Source of the DNA: DATAQC01 sp038232455 | GTDB taxonomy: Bacteria; Actinomycetota; Acidimicrobiia; Acidimicrobiales; AC-14 | Length of the DNA: 22,143 nucleotides | Assembly: GCA_038232455.1 (NCBI GenBank) | Contig: JBBSHU010000048.1 | Coordinates: 1-22,143 of the forward strand | Reading direction: 5' to 3' | Shown: positions 8,825-16,038 of the stretch, one piece after another | Layout: each line of letters starts with the position of its first letter | Position numbering within the stretch: position 1 is the stretch's first letter | The notes under the pieces: model-generated | Told to the model about the DNA's origin: nothing | Seen by the model: only the letters and a program-made list of their open reading frames with translations | Database searches by the model: none | Made by a program: the position numbers and the translations under genes

Positions 8825-10135
8825 TCAACGGTCGACCTCGCCCATGATCGGATCGACGGTGGAGATGACGGCCACGGCGTCGGCGATCAGGCCCCCGCGG
8901 ATCATGTGGGGCAGGCACTGGAGGTTGACGAAGGAAGGGCCACGGATGTGAAGACGGTAGGGCTTGGCACTGCCGTCGGAGACGATGTAGCAACCGAGCT
9001 CGCCGCGCGGCGACTCGACGGCCACGTAGACCTCTCCCTCGGGCACCTTGAACCCCTCGGTGAAGATCTTGAAGTGATGGATCAGGGCCTCCATCGACTC
9101 GTCGATCCGAGCCCGGGGCGGCGGGGTCACCTTCTTGTCCTGCACCCGGTAGTCGCCCGCAGGCATGGCGTCGAGCACCTGGTGAACGATCTTGATCGAC
9201 TCCCGGATCTCGTTGAGGCGGATGGCGTAGCGGTCGAAGGTGTCGCCGTACCGGCCCACCACCACGTCGAAATCGACCTGATCGTAGAAGAGATAGGGCG
9301 TGTCCCGCCGCAGGTCCCATGGGACACCGGTGGAGCGCAGGATGGGCCCGGTGATGCCCAACGCCATGCATTCCTCGGCGGTGATGATGCCGATGCCCTG
9401 GGTGCGCTCCCGCCAGATGGGCTGGCCGGTGAGGAGGGTGTCGTACTCGTCGAGGCGGGCGGGGAAGGCCTCGAGGATGGCCAGCACGTCGTCGCGCCAC
9501 CCGTCGGGCAGGTCGGCGGCCACCCCACCGGGGCGGATGTAGTTGTGGTTCATGCGCAGGCCCGAGCACTTCTCGAAGAAGGCGACGATCTGCTCGCGCT
9601 CGCGGAAGCCGTAGATCATCATCGACACCGCACCGAGGTCCATGCCGTTGGTGGCCAGCCACAGCACCTGCGACGACATGCGGTTGAGCTCGGTCATGAG
9701 CATGCGGATCCAGCTGGCCCGGGGCGGAACCTCGAGGCCGAGGAGGGCCTCGGTGGCCATCGAGAAGCACAGCTCGTTGAACAGCGGCGAGACGTAGTCC
9801 ATGCGGGTGACGTTGGTGGTGCCCTGGAGGTAGGTGAGGTCCTCGCCGGTCTTCTCCATGCCCGTGTGCAGGTAGCCCATGACGGGCTTCGACCGCAGGA
9901 CGGTCTCGCCGTCGAGCTCCATCATCACCCGGAGCACGCCGTGGGTGCTGGGGTGCTGGGGCCCCATGTTGATGATCATGGTGTTGTCGGGAGTGGGCAC
10001 CTCGTCGACGTCTTCGGGGAGGTGGGGGATGCGCAGCACGCTGCCCATCTCCCGCAAGGCCTCGACCCCCGTGGTCTCCATCCGCGAGTGCATCTCCTGC
10101 GCACCCTCAGAGGTCTCCGCGATGAGATCGCTCAT
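8825..10135 (-). CDS. nuoD: NADH-quinone oxidoreductase subunit D
   Basis: This is the 49-kDa-type subunit that forms the quinone-reduction site with NuoB. It has 436 aa. Family signatures include INMGPQHPSTHGVLRV (the His that contacts quinone lies in this loop), GYLHTGMEKTGEDLTYLQ, DYVSPLFNELCF, NHNYIRPGGVAADLPDG and ESPRGELGCYIVSDG. The C-terminus ends ADAVAVISTVDPIMGEVDR, as expected for the family. The ATG at 10135 overlaps the nuoC stop (ATGA). Homology to [NiFe] hydrogenase large subunits is normal; the hydrogenase metal-binding cysteines are not present at the C-terminus. Confidence 0.97.
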   Translation of the reverse strand: MSDLIAETSEGAQEMHSRMETTGVEALREMGSVLRIPHLPEDVDEVPTPDNTMIINMGPQHPSTHGVLRVMMELDGETVLRSKPVMGYLHTGMEKTGEDLTYLQGTTNVTRMDYVSPLFNELCFSMATEALLGLEVPPRASWIRMLMTELNRMSSQVLWLATNGMDLGAVSMMIYGFREREQIVAFFEKCSGLRMNHNYIRPGGVAADLPDGWRDDVLAILEAFPARLDEYDTLLTGQPIWRERTQGIGIITAEECMALGITGPILRSTGVPWDLRRDTPYLFYDQVDFDVVVGRYGDTFDRYAIRLNEIRESIKIVHQVLDAMPAGDYRVQDKKVTPPPRARIDESMEALIHHFKIFTEGFKVPEGEVYVAVESPRGELGCYIVSDGSAKPYRLHIRGPSFVNLQCLPHMIRGGLIADAVAVISTVDPIMGEVDR

Positions 10136-10662
10136 CGGGGCCCCGGGTTTCCCTTGAACTGCACGGGGATCCTGCCGATTCCGTAGTCCTTCCGCAGAGG
10201 GTGGCCCTCCCAGTCGTCGGGCATGAGGATGCGGGTGAGATCGGGGTGCCCGACGAACACGATGCCGAACATGTCGTAGGTCTCCCGTTCCTGGGCCTCG
10301 GTCCCCGGGTACAGCTCGAAGATCGACGGCAGGGTGGCGTCGGCCTCGGGCACCTGGACCCGAAGGCGGATACGACGCCGGTCGGCGAACGAGAGCAGGT
10401 TCACCACCACCTCGAAGCGCTCCCCGACGACGCCGGGCGGGAGGCTGCGCCCTGGGAAGGTGAGGTAGTCGACCCCGCAGAGGTCGACGCACATCTGGTA
10501 GCCGTCGCCTTGAAGGGCACCCATCACGTCGAGATAGGACGCCCGCTCGGGGTGGATCACCAACTGGCCCCGCGACAGGGTGGACACGGCCCCGTGAATG
10601 AGCGCCGGCTCCTCCTCCGGGGCCACCTCCGCTTCGTCGGATGCTGTCCCGGCGTCGCTCAC
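10132..10662 (-). CDS. nuoC: NADH-quinone oxidoreductase subunit C
   Basis: This is the 30-kDa-type peripheral subunit, 176 aa. The diagnostic motif is ERETYDMFGIVFVGHPDLTR followed by LMPDDWEGHPLRKDY. The start is a GTG at 10662 overlapping the nuoB stop (GTGA). The frame remains open upstream to about 11139, but that stretch is inside nuoB and does not look like NuoC. nuoC and nuoD are separate genes here, not the fused nuoCD of E. coli. Confidence 0.96.
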   Translation of the reverse strand: MSDAGTASDEAEVAPEEEPALIHGAVSTLSRGQLVIHPERASYLDVMGALQGDGYQMCVDLCGVDYLTFPGRSLPPGVVGERFEVVVNLLSFADRRRIRLRVQVPEADATLPSIFELYPGTEAQERETYDMFGIVFVGHPDLTRILMPDDWEGHPLRKDYGIGRIPVQFKGNPGPR

Positions 10663-11198
10663 TTGGGGGTGGCGACGGCGACGGGTCGGTCGGGCCGGAT
10701 CCCGGCACCGGCGCCGGTCTCGCCCCGCCGGCGGGTGATCTCGCCTGTGCGGATGAGCTCGTGCAGGGTGAGGATCGAGTGCAGGAGGGTCTCGGGGCCC
10801 GGAGGGCATCCGGGTGCGTACACGTCGACGGGCACGATCTGGTCGACGCCCTGGACGATGGCGTAGTTGTTGAACATCCCGCCCGAGGAGGCACACACGC
10901 CCATGGAGATGACCCACTTGGGCTCCATCATCTGGTCGTAGACTTGGCGGAGCACCGGCGCCATCTTCTGCGAGACCCGACCGGCGACGATCATGAGGTC
11001 GGCCTGGCGGGGCGACGCCCGGAACACCTCCATCCCGAATCGGGCCAGGTCGAAGTGGGCGGCGCCGCTGGCCATCATCTCGATGGCGCAACACGCCAGG
11101 CCGAACGTGGCCGGCCACACGCTGTTGAGGCGCGCCCATTTCACCAGTTCCTCGATGTTGCCGGTGAGGAAGTTGTGGTTGAGATCGGCCAGGCCCAT
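10659..11198 (-). CDS. nuoB: NADH-quinone oxidoreductase subunit B, cluster N2
   Basis: This subunit carries cluster N2, the direct electron donor to quinone. It has 179 aa. The unusual tandem cysteine ligands are Cys36 and Cys37 (FGLACCAIEMM), with Cys102 (SMGVCASSGG) and Cys131 (YAPGCPPGPE). The region ASPRQADLMIVAGRVSQKMA is also conserved. The last 20 or so residues are a basic, Gly-rich tail. The start overlaps the nuoA stop by one base (TGATG). Confidence 0.97.
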   Translation of the reverse strand: MGLADLNHNFLTGNIEELVKWARLNSVWPATFGLACCAIEMMASGAAHFDLARFGMEVFRASPRQADLMIVAGRVSQKMAPVLRQVYDQMMEPKWVISMGVCASSGGMFNNYAIVQGVDQIVPVDVYAPGCPPGPETLLHSILTLHELIRTGEITRRRGETGAGAGIRPDRPVAVATPK

Positions 11199-11770
11199 CA
11201 GCCCTCCCCTCGCTCGGACCCCGGGGCCACCGGCACCCGGCCAGTTTCGCCCACGGTCACCCGACTCACCCGGCGGACGGTGGACTCCGTCGATCGTTCC
11301 GTCGAGCGGGCTCCTCCGGCATCGGACGGGCCACCCGGATCAGGCGACTGTCCACCCCGCTCAATGGGCCGCTCGGGCACCTGGCGGTCGGCCATCGGCG
11401 TGAGGTGCCTGCTCGGACCCCAGTTGAGTGCCCCCCGGCCGAGCAGGTACACGAACGACAGGAACACGGTGGCCGCGAAGGCCAGGATTTCCCAGAGACC
11501 GAAGGCCCCGAGCCCGCGGTAGATCACGGCCCAGGGGAAGAGGAAGATGATCTCGATGTCGAAGATGATGAAGATCATCGCTACCAGGTAGAAGCGCACC
11601 GGGAAGCGCTGAGCCGGCCCGTGTTCGGGAACGATGCCGCACTCATAGGGGGCCACCTTTGCCGCCGTAGGCCGCTTCCGCTGGCCGAGCAGGCCCGATG
11701 CGAAGAACGACAGCCCTGCGAACAAGGTGGCCAGAATCAGTATCACCAGCAGCGGTAGGTACTGGGCCAT
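11198..11770 (-). CDS. nuoA: NADH-quinone oxidoreductase subunit A with long C-terminal tail
   Basis: This is a small membrane subunit at the arm junction. The conserved part covers about residues 1-125, with three helices and the family motifs YECGIVP (TM1-TM2 loop, with the conserved Cys) and FYLVAMIFIIFDIEIIFLFPW. NuoA is usually about 120 aa, but this one has 190 aa: some 65 extra residues after the third helix, hydrophilic and rich in Ser, Arg, Gly and Glu, predicted disordered. The ATG lies 14 bases past the stop of the upstream membrane-protein gene with no clear ribosome site, so coupling from upstream is likely. Confidence 0.95.
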   Translation of the reverse strand: MAQYLPLLVILILATLFAGLSFFASGLLGQRKRPTAAKVAPYECGIVPEHGPAQRFPVRFYLVAMIFIIFDIEIIFLFPWAVIYRGLGAFGLWEILAFAATVFLSFVYLLGRGALNWGPSRHLTPMADRQVPERPIERGGQSPDPGGPSDAGGARSTERSTESTVRRVSRVTVGETGRVPVAPGSERGEG

Positions 11771-11784
11771 GGCGATTTCGGAGC

Positions 11785-12540
11785 TTAGACGCGCTGGGCC
11801 ATCGCCTCCTTGTCTCGGACGTGGAGCCGGTAGCAGAGCACGGCGAAAAGCAAGCCGGTGGAGATGCAGACCACTCCCGGGTTCTCCCGCAGGGCGCCCA
11901 GATCACGGACCATGATCACCGACACCACGGGCGCCGAGGGGTCGATCTCGGCCTTGGGCGGCGGCTGGCCGGCCACCGCCGGCGGCTTCACCGCCTTCTG
12001 CACCTGGATCACCAGGTAGTGCGGCTCGTGGAAGATGTTGAGGGGGCGGAAGTTGGCCAGGTGGAACGGACCGTACTTCTCGCCTCCGGACTCGGCCGCG
12101 ATCACGGGCAGGAAATCGCTCGCGCTCTTGAACTGCGCCTTGGGGCCGACGATCTTGGCGTCGACCACGGACTGGGCGTCAGCTACCTCGGGCGCGGTGA
12201 TCTCCAACTTCTTCCAGCCGTCGGGGAAGTGGGCCGCCGCCGGGTTCCGCGACCCCTGGGCCACATCGCCGACGAGCACCTCTTTGGGCTTCCACGTGGG
12301 CTCCCGGCCCTTGGGCCCGGTGCCGTAGACCCACCACACCGCCGACAGGGTGAACATCCACCCGAAGAAGCCGGCCGCGGCCATGAGGAATCCCATGCGG
12401 CTGCCCATGTTGGTGGACAGGAGCAGGTAGACCGATCCCGGCAGTACCACCAGGGCGATCACGACGTAGAGCGCACCCCGGACCTGGGGGTTCCACGCCA
12501 GGGCACCGGTGACAACATGGTTCAGCGCCGGATTATGCAT
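11785..12540 (-). CDS. Three-helix membrane protein between the cytochrome b module and nuoA
   Basis: I do not recognise this 251-aa protein. It has two N-terminal hydrophobic helices (about 22-41 and 49-72) joined by a very short loop, then about 145 residues of soluble domain, then a C-terminal helix (about 221-238) and a short basic tail. Aromatic and Pro-rich stretches flank TM2 (WWVYGTGPKGREPTW). There is no CxxCH, Fe-S or other cofactor motif. The start overlaps the stop of the diheme cytochrome c gene (TGATG), and nuoA follows 14 bases after the stop. Inference: an accessory subunit of the neighbouring quinol-oxidising complex. The GTG just before the chosen ATG is an equally possible start. 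Confidence 0.85.
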   Translation of the reverse strand: MHNPALNHVVTGALAWNPQVRGALYVVIALVVLPGSVYLLLSTNMGSRMGFLMAAAGFFGWMFTLSAVWWVYGTGPKGREPTWKPKEVLVGDVAQGSRNPAAAHFPDGWKKLEITAPEVADAQSVVDAKIVGPKAQFKSASDFLPVIAAESGGEKYGPFHLANFRPLNIFHEPHYLVIQVQKAVKPPAVAGQPPPKAEIDPSAPVVSVIMVRDLGALRENPGVVCISTGLLFAVLCYRLHVRDKEAMAQRV

Positions 12541-13544
12541 CACAGCCCCCGCTCGTAGTCGACGATTGCCTGGATCTGCTCGGGCGACAGGATGTCCTCG
12601 AAGTGTGGCATGAGGCCGTGGCTGATGCCTCGGACGCCGTAGGGCTTGCCCTGTTCGGCCGTCTTGGCCACCCACTCCACTTGCAGGGCGGGGGTGGGGA
12701 ACTGGGTCAGGGTGCTGCCCCCGTCGATAGGCGGCCCGAAAGCGCCACCACCGGGCTTGCCCGGTTGACCAAAGGACCAGCCCATGGTGTGACAGCGCGA
12801 GCAGTTGGCCTCGAACAGCTTCTGGCCGTCGACGCCGTAGGTGGCCAGGGCGTCGGCCTTCACCGCCTTGGGGTCGAGCTGGATGCTCTGCAGGTAGGCG
12901 ATCAGGTTGTCGAGCTGCTGGTCGTTGAGGGCACCACCCCCGTCGACCCCCCACGGCGGCATCGGCGTGTTGGCCCGCCCGTAGGTGAGGATGTACTTGA
13001 CCTCGTCGGGCCGAAACCGGAGCATGACGGTGTTGAGCGCAGGCGCCACCCACTGCACCTGCTGCGGCGGAGCGTCGGGATGGGCCGGGTCGCTGAGGGT
13101 ATACGTGGCGACCCCGCCGACACCCTTTACACCGTGGCAGTTCTCACAGCCGTAGTGGGCCTCCCGGGGAGTGGGGGGGTCGCCGGGCGTGGCCTGGAAA
13201 TAGCGCCGACCCCGGGCGATCGCCTCCTCGTCGAAGTACTTGACGCCCCGCTCGAGGCCCGGGCCCCGCTGGCGGTACGGCTCGCGCATCCAATAGATGG
13301 GCAGGCCGATGGCGGTGATCATCAGGGTAGCGAAAGCCCACCACAGGTACTTGGTGAGCCGGGGGCCCTCCATGGCCTCGTCGTTGAAGTAGGTCTTGCG
13401 GTTCGGCGCGACCTCGAGCTCCTCGCCGGGCACATACGTACGGCGGCTCGAGCTGATGAGGTACAGCAGCCAACCGGCGAGCATGGCCACGACGACCCAC
13501 ACGCCGATGCGGCGCTGTTCAATTGCGGCAAAAAAGATGTTCAC
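12540..13544 (-). CDS. Membrane-anchored diheme cytochrome c, quinol:cytochrome c reductase subunit
   Basis: This is likely the electron-exit subunit of the Rieske/cytochrome b complex, 334 aa. Two helices near the N-terminus (about 14-32 and 67-86) anchor it. Two c-type heme domains follow on the outside: heme 1 at C133-E-N-C-H137 with Met195 (NTPMPPWG) as probable axial ligand, and heme 2 at C248-S-R-C-H252 with Met312 (GLMPHFED). Actinobacterial QcrC is also diheme but, as I recall, has its membrane anchor at the C-terminus, so this architecture differs. The GTG start overlaps the Rieske stop (GTGA). The second domain is clearly similar to the monoheme cytochrome at 17126-17767. Confidence 0.9.
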   Translation of the reverse strand: MNIFFAAIEQRRIGVWVVVAMLAGWLLYLISSSRRTYVPGEELEVAPNRKTYFNDEAMEGPRLTKYLWWAFATLMITAIGLPIYWMREPYRQRGPGLERGVKYFDEEAIARGRRYFQATPGDPPTPREAHYGCENCHGVKGVGGVATYTLSDPAHPDAPPQQVQWVAPALNTVMLRFRPDEVKYILTYGRANTPMPPWGVDGGGALNDQQLDNLIAYLQSIQLDPKAVKADALATYGVDGQKLFEANCSRCHTMGWSFGQPGKPGGGAFGPPIDGGSTLTQFPTPALQVEWVAKTAEQGKPYGVRGISHGLMPHFEDILSPEQIQAIVDYERGL

Positions 13545-14422
13545 TTCTCGGAGGCTCCCCCGACGCAGTGGGGTCCTTCGGCCTCCTGGCCGGTGGTGTT
13601 GGTGCCGATGGGAGGCCCGGTGATGACCTGCTTGGTGTCGACGACAACTTGGCCGCCGTCGACGGAGATGGCGAAACGGTCGAGCCCACGCGGTGCCGGA
13701 CCACCCTTCTTCTCGCCCACCCGGTTGTACTGCGAGCCATGGCACGGGCACTCGAACCACTGCGAGGTCTTGCACCACGGCACCCGGCAACCCAGGTGCA
13801 CGCACTTCTGGTAGAGGGCGACCATCCCCTCCTGGTAGCCGTCCATTACCGCTGAGTAGGCGGTGATCTTCTTGGCCTTGGGCACGTCACTGACGGGGTA
13901 GGGGTTGATGTAGAACCGTCCCGAGGCCAGATAGAAGGGCTCCTTCTTGTCTTCGATCTGCTTGAGGATGTCCTCCTTCTTGCCAGCCTTGATCTTGGCG
14001 CCGAACCCACCTGACAGCGTCGGCCACAGGAACGCCAACGAGGCACCCCCGAAGGCGGTGAGGGTGAGGGCGAAGGCGGTGAAGATGCCCCGGTTGAGCA
14101 CCTGGCGACGGGTGACCCCGAGGGTCTCGGCGTCCGGAGGCAGGGCCGGCGGGGGGGGCGGGGCAGACGGATCGGGAAGGCCGGATCGGCCCTGGCGCTC
14201 CAGGGCGACCGCCCGCTCCAGCTCACGTCCGGTGCGGGCGGGCGCGGCCGACGATGCCCGCTCCAGTTGCGTACCGGGTACCGCCGTTGCTTCCGCCGAT
14301 GCCGCCTCGGGCTCGGCCAGGGCGCGGTGCTCGTCCCGGCGCCGGCCGGTCGCCAGGGAGAACACAGCGGCGGCGGCGACCAAGCCGACGATCACGATCA
14401 GGAAGACGACGGTGGAAGACAT
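13541..14422 (-). CDS. Rieske [2Fe-2S] protein of a quinol:cytochrome c reductase
   Basis: The protein has 293 aa. Cluster ligands are Cys207 and His209 (CVHLGC) and Cys225 and His228 (CPCHGSQYN), with Cys212 and Cys227 as the usual disulfide pair. Helix 1 (about 5-23) is followed by a long Ala/Glu/Pro-rich linker containing a proline run near 88-96. Then comes a twin-arginine-like motif, TRRQVLNRG (from 104), and helix 2 (about 113-133), and then the Rieske domain. This suggests Tat-dependent export of the folded cluster domain, as known for actinobacterial QcrA, but with two helices instead of three. The ATG at 14422 is preceded by AGGAG 12 bases upstream, overlapping the previous stop region. 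Confidence 0.94.
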   Translation of the reverse strand: MSSTVVFLIVIVGLVAAAAVFSLATGRRRDEHRALAEPEAASAEATAVPGTQLERASSAAPARTGRELERAVALERQGRSGLPDPSAPPPPPALPPDAETLGVTRRQVLNRGIFTAFALTLTAFGGASLAFLWPTLSGGFGAKIKAGKKEDILKQIEDKKEPFYLASGRFYINPYPVSDVPKAKKITAYSAVMDGYQEGMVALYQKCVHLGCRVPWCKTSQWFECPCHGSQYNRVGEKKGGPAPRGLDRFAISVDGGQVVVDTKQVITGPPIGTNTTGQEAEGPHCVGGASEK

Positions 14423-14437
14423 TGCGGTGCGGGGCTC

Positions 14438-15205
14438 CTAGAGGTCGAAGAAGACGCCGTCTTTCCAGGGGAAGGTGAAGTTGAACCCTGGCCCCCGGAA
14501 GAAACACCCGATGATCACGAGCACGCCCCAGAACATCAGGAACAGCGTCATCAAGGCGATGGCGAACTTGCGATCCTCGGGCTTGTTGGACGGGTTTTTG
14601 TCGCTGAACGGGGCGAGCATCAGGGCGAAGATCCCGATGCCGGGAATGGTGACTCCCGCGATCATGGGGTGGAACATGGTGAGGAGCTCCTGGAGACCGA
14701 GGAAGTACCAGGGAGCCTTGGAGGGGTTGGGCGTGAAGTTGTAGTTGGCCGACGCCAGCAGGGGGGCGTTGACCAGCGCCGAGAAGACCAGGAGGAACGC
14801 GCTCATGGCCATGCACGCCACGAACTCGCCGATGAGCAAGTGGGGCCACACGTGGACCTTGTCGGTGGGCGTGGCCCGGACGTCCTGGATCGAACCGGCC
14901 TTGACGACGGTGAGGAGGCGCTGGGTGTGGCCTTCTGGGCCCTTGGCCACAGGTGCCGGGGCAGTGGCCACGGCGGTCCCTCCTCCACCGGCGGCCGCCG
15001 CGGCTGCGGCGGGTGCCGGGCTGGCTGCGCCGGCAGCCTGGCTCCGGGCCAGGAGGTGGGGCGGAATCTTGTCGGGGTCGCCGGCCACCGCCGGCGACGC
15101 CTCGGCGGGGCCTCCCCCGGCGTCGGGCTCGCCGGGAACGGGCAGGCCGAGCGCGGCCCTCCGCTCCTTGGACCGACGCAGAAGATGTTCGGGTACCTCG
15201 GTCAC
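14438..15205 (-). CDS. Cytochrome b C-terminal (subunit IV-like) protein
   Basis: This is the C-terminal half of a split cytochrome b, forming part of the quinol-oxidation site. It has 255 aa. Residues 1-115 are a hydrophilic Ala/Pro-rich extension absent from b6f subunit IV. Three helices follow (about 122-145, 178-200 and 213-236). The PEWY motif is replaced by A164-P-W-Y in PSKAPWYFLGLQELL, so its catalytic Glu is missing; Glu173 lies nearby. The N-terminus begins TEVPEHLLRRSKERRAALGL, nearly identical to that of the cytochrome at 17126, and a weaker copy (IPPHLLARS) follows near residue 47. The GTG at 15205 has a strong ribosome site (GGGAGG, four bases spacing), which decides the start. 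Confidence 0.9.
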   Translation of the reverse strand: MTEVPEHLLRRSKERRAALGLPVPGEPDAGGGPAEASPAVAGDPDKIPPHLLARSQAAGAASPAPAAAAAAAGGGGTAVATAPAPVAKGPEGHTQRLLTVVKAGSIQDVRATPTDKVHVWPHLLIGEFVACMAMSAFLLVFSALVNAPLLASANYNFTPNPSKAPWYFLGLQELLTMFHPMIAGVTIPGIGIFALMLAPFSDKNPSNKPEDRKFAIALMTLFLMFWGVLVIIGCFFRGPGFNFTFPWKDGVFFDL

Positions 15206-15218
15206 GCGACCTCCCTTC

Positions 15219-16034
15219 CTACAGGGGCCCGGAGAGGCCGCCGTCCTTGCGGACCCTCCAGAAATGGATCGCCATGAAGATGACGATGACGAACGGCAAC
15301 AACAGGACATGGAGCACGTACCACCGCAGCAGGGTGTCGGTGCCGATCTCGGCCCCTCCGAGGAGCACGAACTTCACCTGCGAACCGAACACCGGGGTGT
15401 AGCCCATCATGTTCGTCCCCACGGTGACCGCCCACAGAGCCAGCTGGTCCCAGGGCAGCAGGTACCCGGTGAACGACAGGAGCAGGGTCAGGGTGAGCAG
15501 CACCACCCCGATGACCCAGTTGAACTCCCGAGGCGGCTTATAGGCGCCGTGGTAGAAGACCCGCGACATGTGCAGGAAGACCGAGATCACCATGAGGTGG
15601 GCGGCCCATCGATGCATATTTCGCACGAGCAGCCCGAACGTGACCGAGGTCTCGAGTGTTCGGATGTCGTTCCACGCCTGGGCCGCCGTAGGTCGGTAGA
15701 AGAACATCAAGAAGATGCCCGTGAGGGTGAGGATGATGAACAGGAAGAACGACAGCCCACCGAGGCAAAGCGTGTAGCTCACCTTCACCGCGTGGCGCTT
15801 CACCTTCACCGGGTGAAGGTGGTACAGCAGGCTGTTCATGATCACATAGGAGCGGTTCCTCGGGCTATCGGTGTAGCCCTTGCGGAAGATCGAGCCCGGT
15901 CGGAAGATCGATGTCCACGCCTGGGAGCTGCGGACCTTCTCCCCCACCTCGGACAGGCGTTCGCTGGGGCTGCGGTGGCCGTCACCGTTCCCGTTCCCGT
16001 TCCCGTTGCCGCTTCTGGACAGTCTCTTGGCCAC
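15219..16034 (-). CDS. b6-like cytochrome b, N-terminal half
   Basis: This is the heme-b-binding, four-helix half of a split cytochrome b, 271 aa. Heme ligands are His141 and His155 (13 residues between) and His242 and His257 (14 between), which is the b6f spacing rather than the 13/13 of bc1. The segments YRPTAAQAW, KPPREFNWVIGV, SFTGYLLPWDQ and VRKDGGLSGPL match chloroplast b6 closely. Cys90 in LCLGG aligns with b6 Cys35, the covalent site of heme cn. The N-terminal 60 residues are polar and include a (GN) repeat. The GTG at 16034, four bases past the ferredoxin stop, is the likeliest start; a start at 16079 would overlap the ferredoxin by 41 bases. Confidence 0.92.
   Translation of the reverse strand: MAKRLSRSGNGNGNGNGDGHRSPSERLSEVGEKVRSSQAWTSIFRPGSIFRKGYTDSPRNRSYVIMNSLLYHLHPVKVKRHAVKVSYTLCLGGLSFFLFIILTLTGIFLMFFYRPTAAQAWNDIRTLETSVTFGLLVRNMHRWAAHLMVISVFLHMSRVFYHGAYKPPREFNWVIGVVLLTLTLLLSFTGYLLPWDQLALWAVTVGTNMMGYTPVFGSQVKFVLLGGAEIGTDTLLRWYVLHVLLLPFVIVIFMAIHFWRVRKDGGLSGPL
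15986..16009 (+). repeat. Short hexamer tandem repeat inside the b6-like gene
   Basis: About four copies of CGTTCC, the last imperfect, are read on the plus strand. On the coding strand they give a Gly-Asn run at residues 10-17 of the cytochrome b N-terminal tail. Each unit is six bases, so changes in copy number would keep the frame and alter only linker length. Confidence 0.85.
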
Positions 16035-16038
16035 AGCC

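Noticed and set aside
10663..11139. N-terminal extension of nuoC into nuoB
   Set aside because: The frame is open but lies wholly within nuoB and has no NuoC similarity; the GTGA overlap at 10659-10662 is the natural start.
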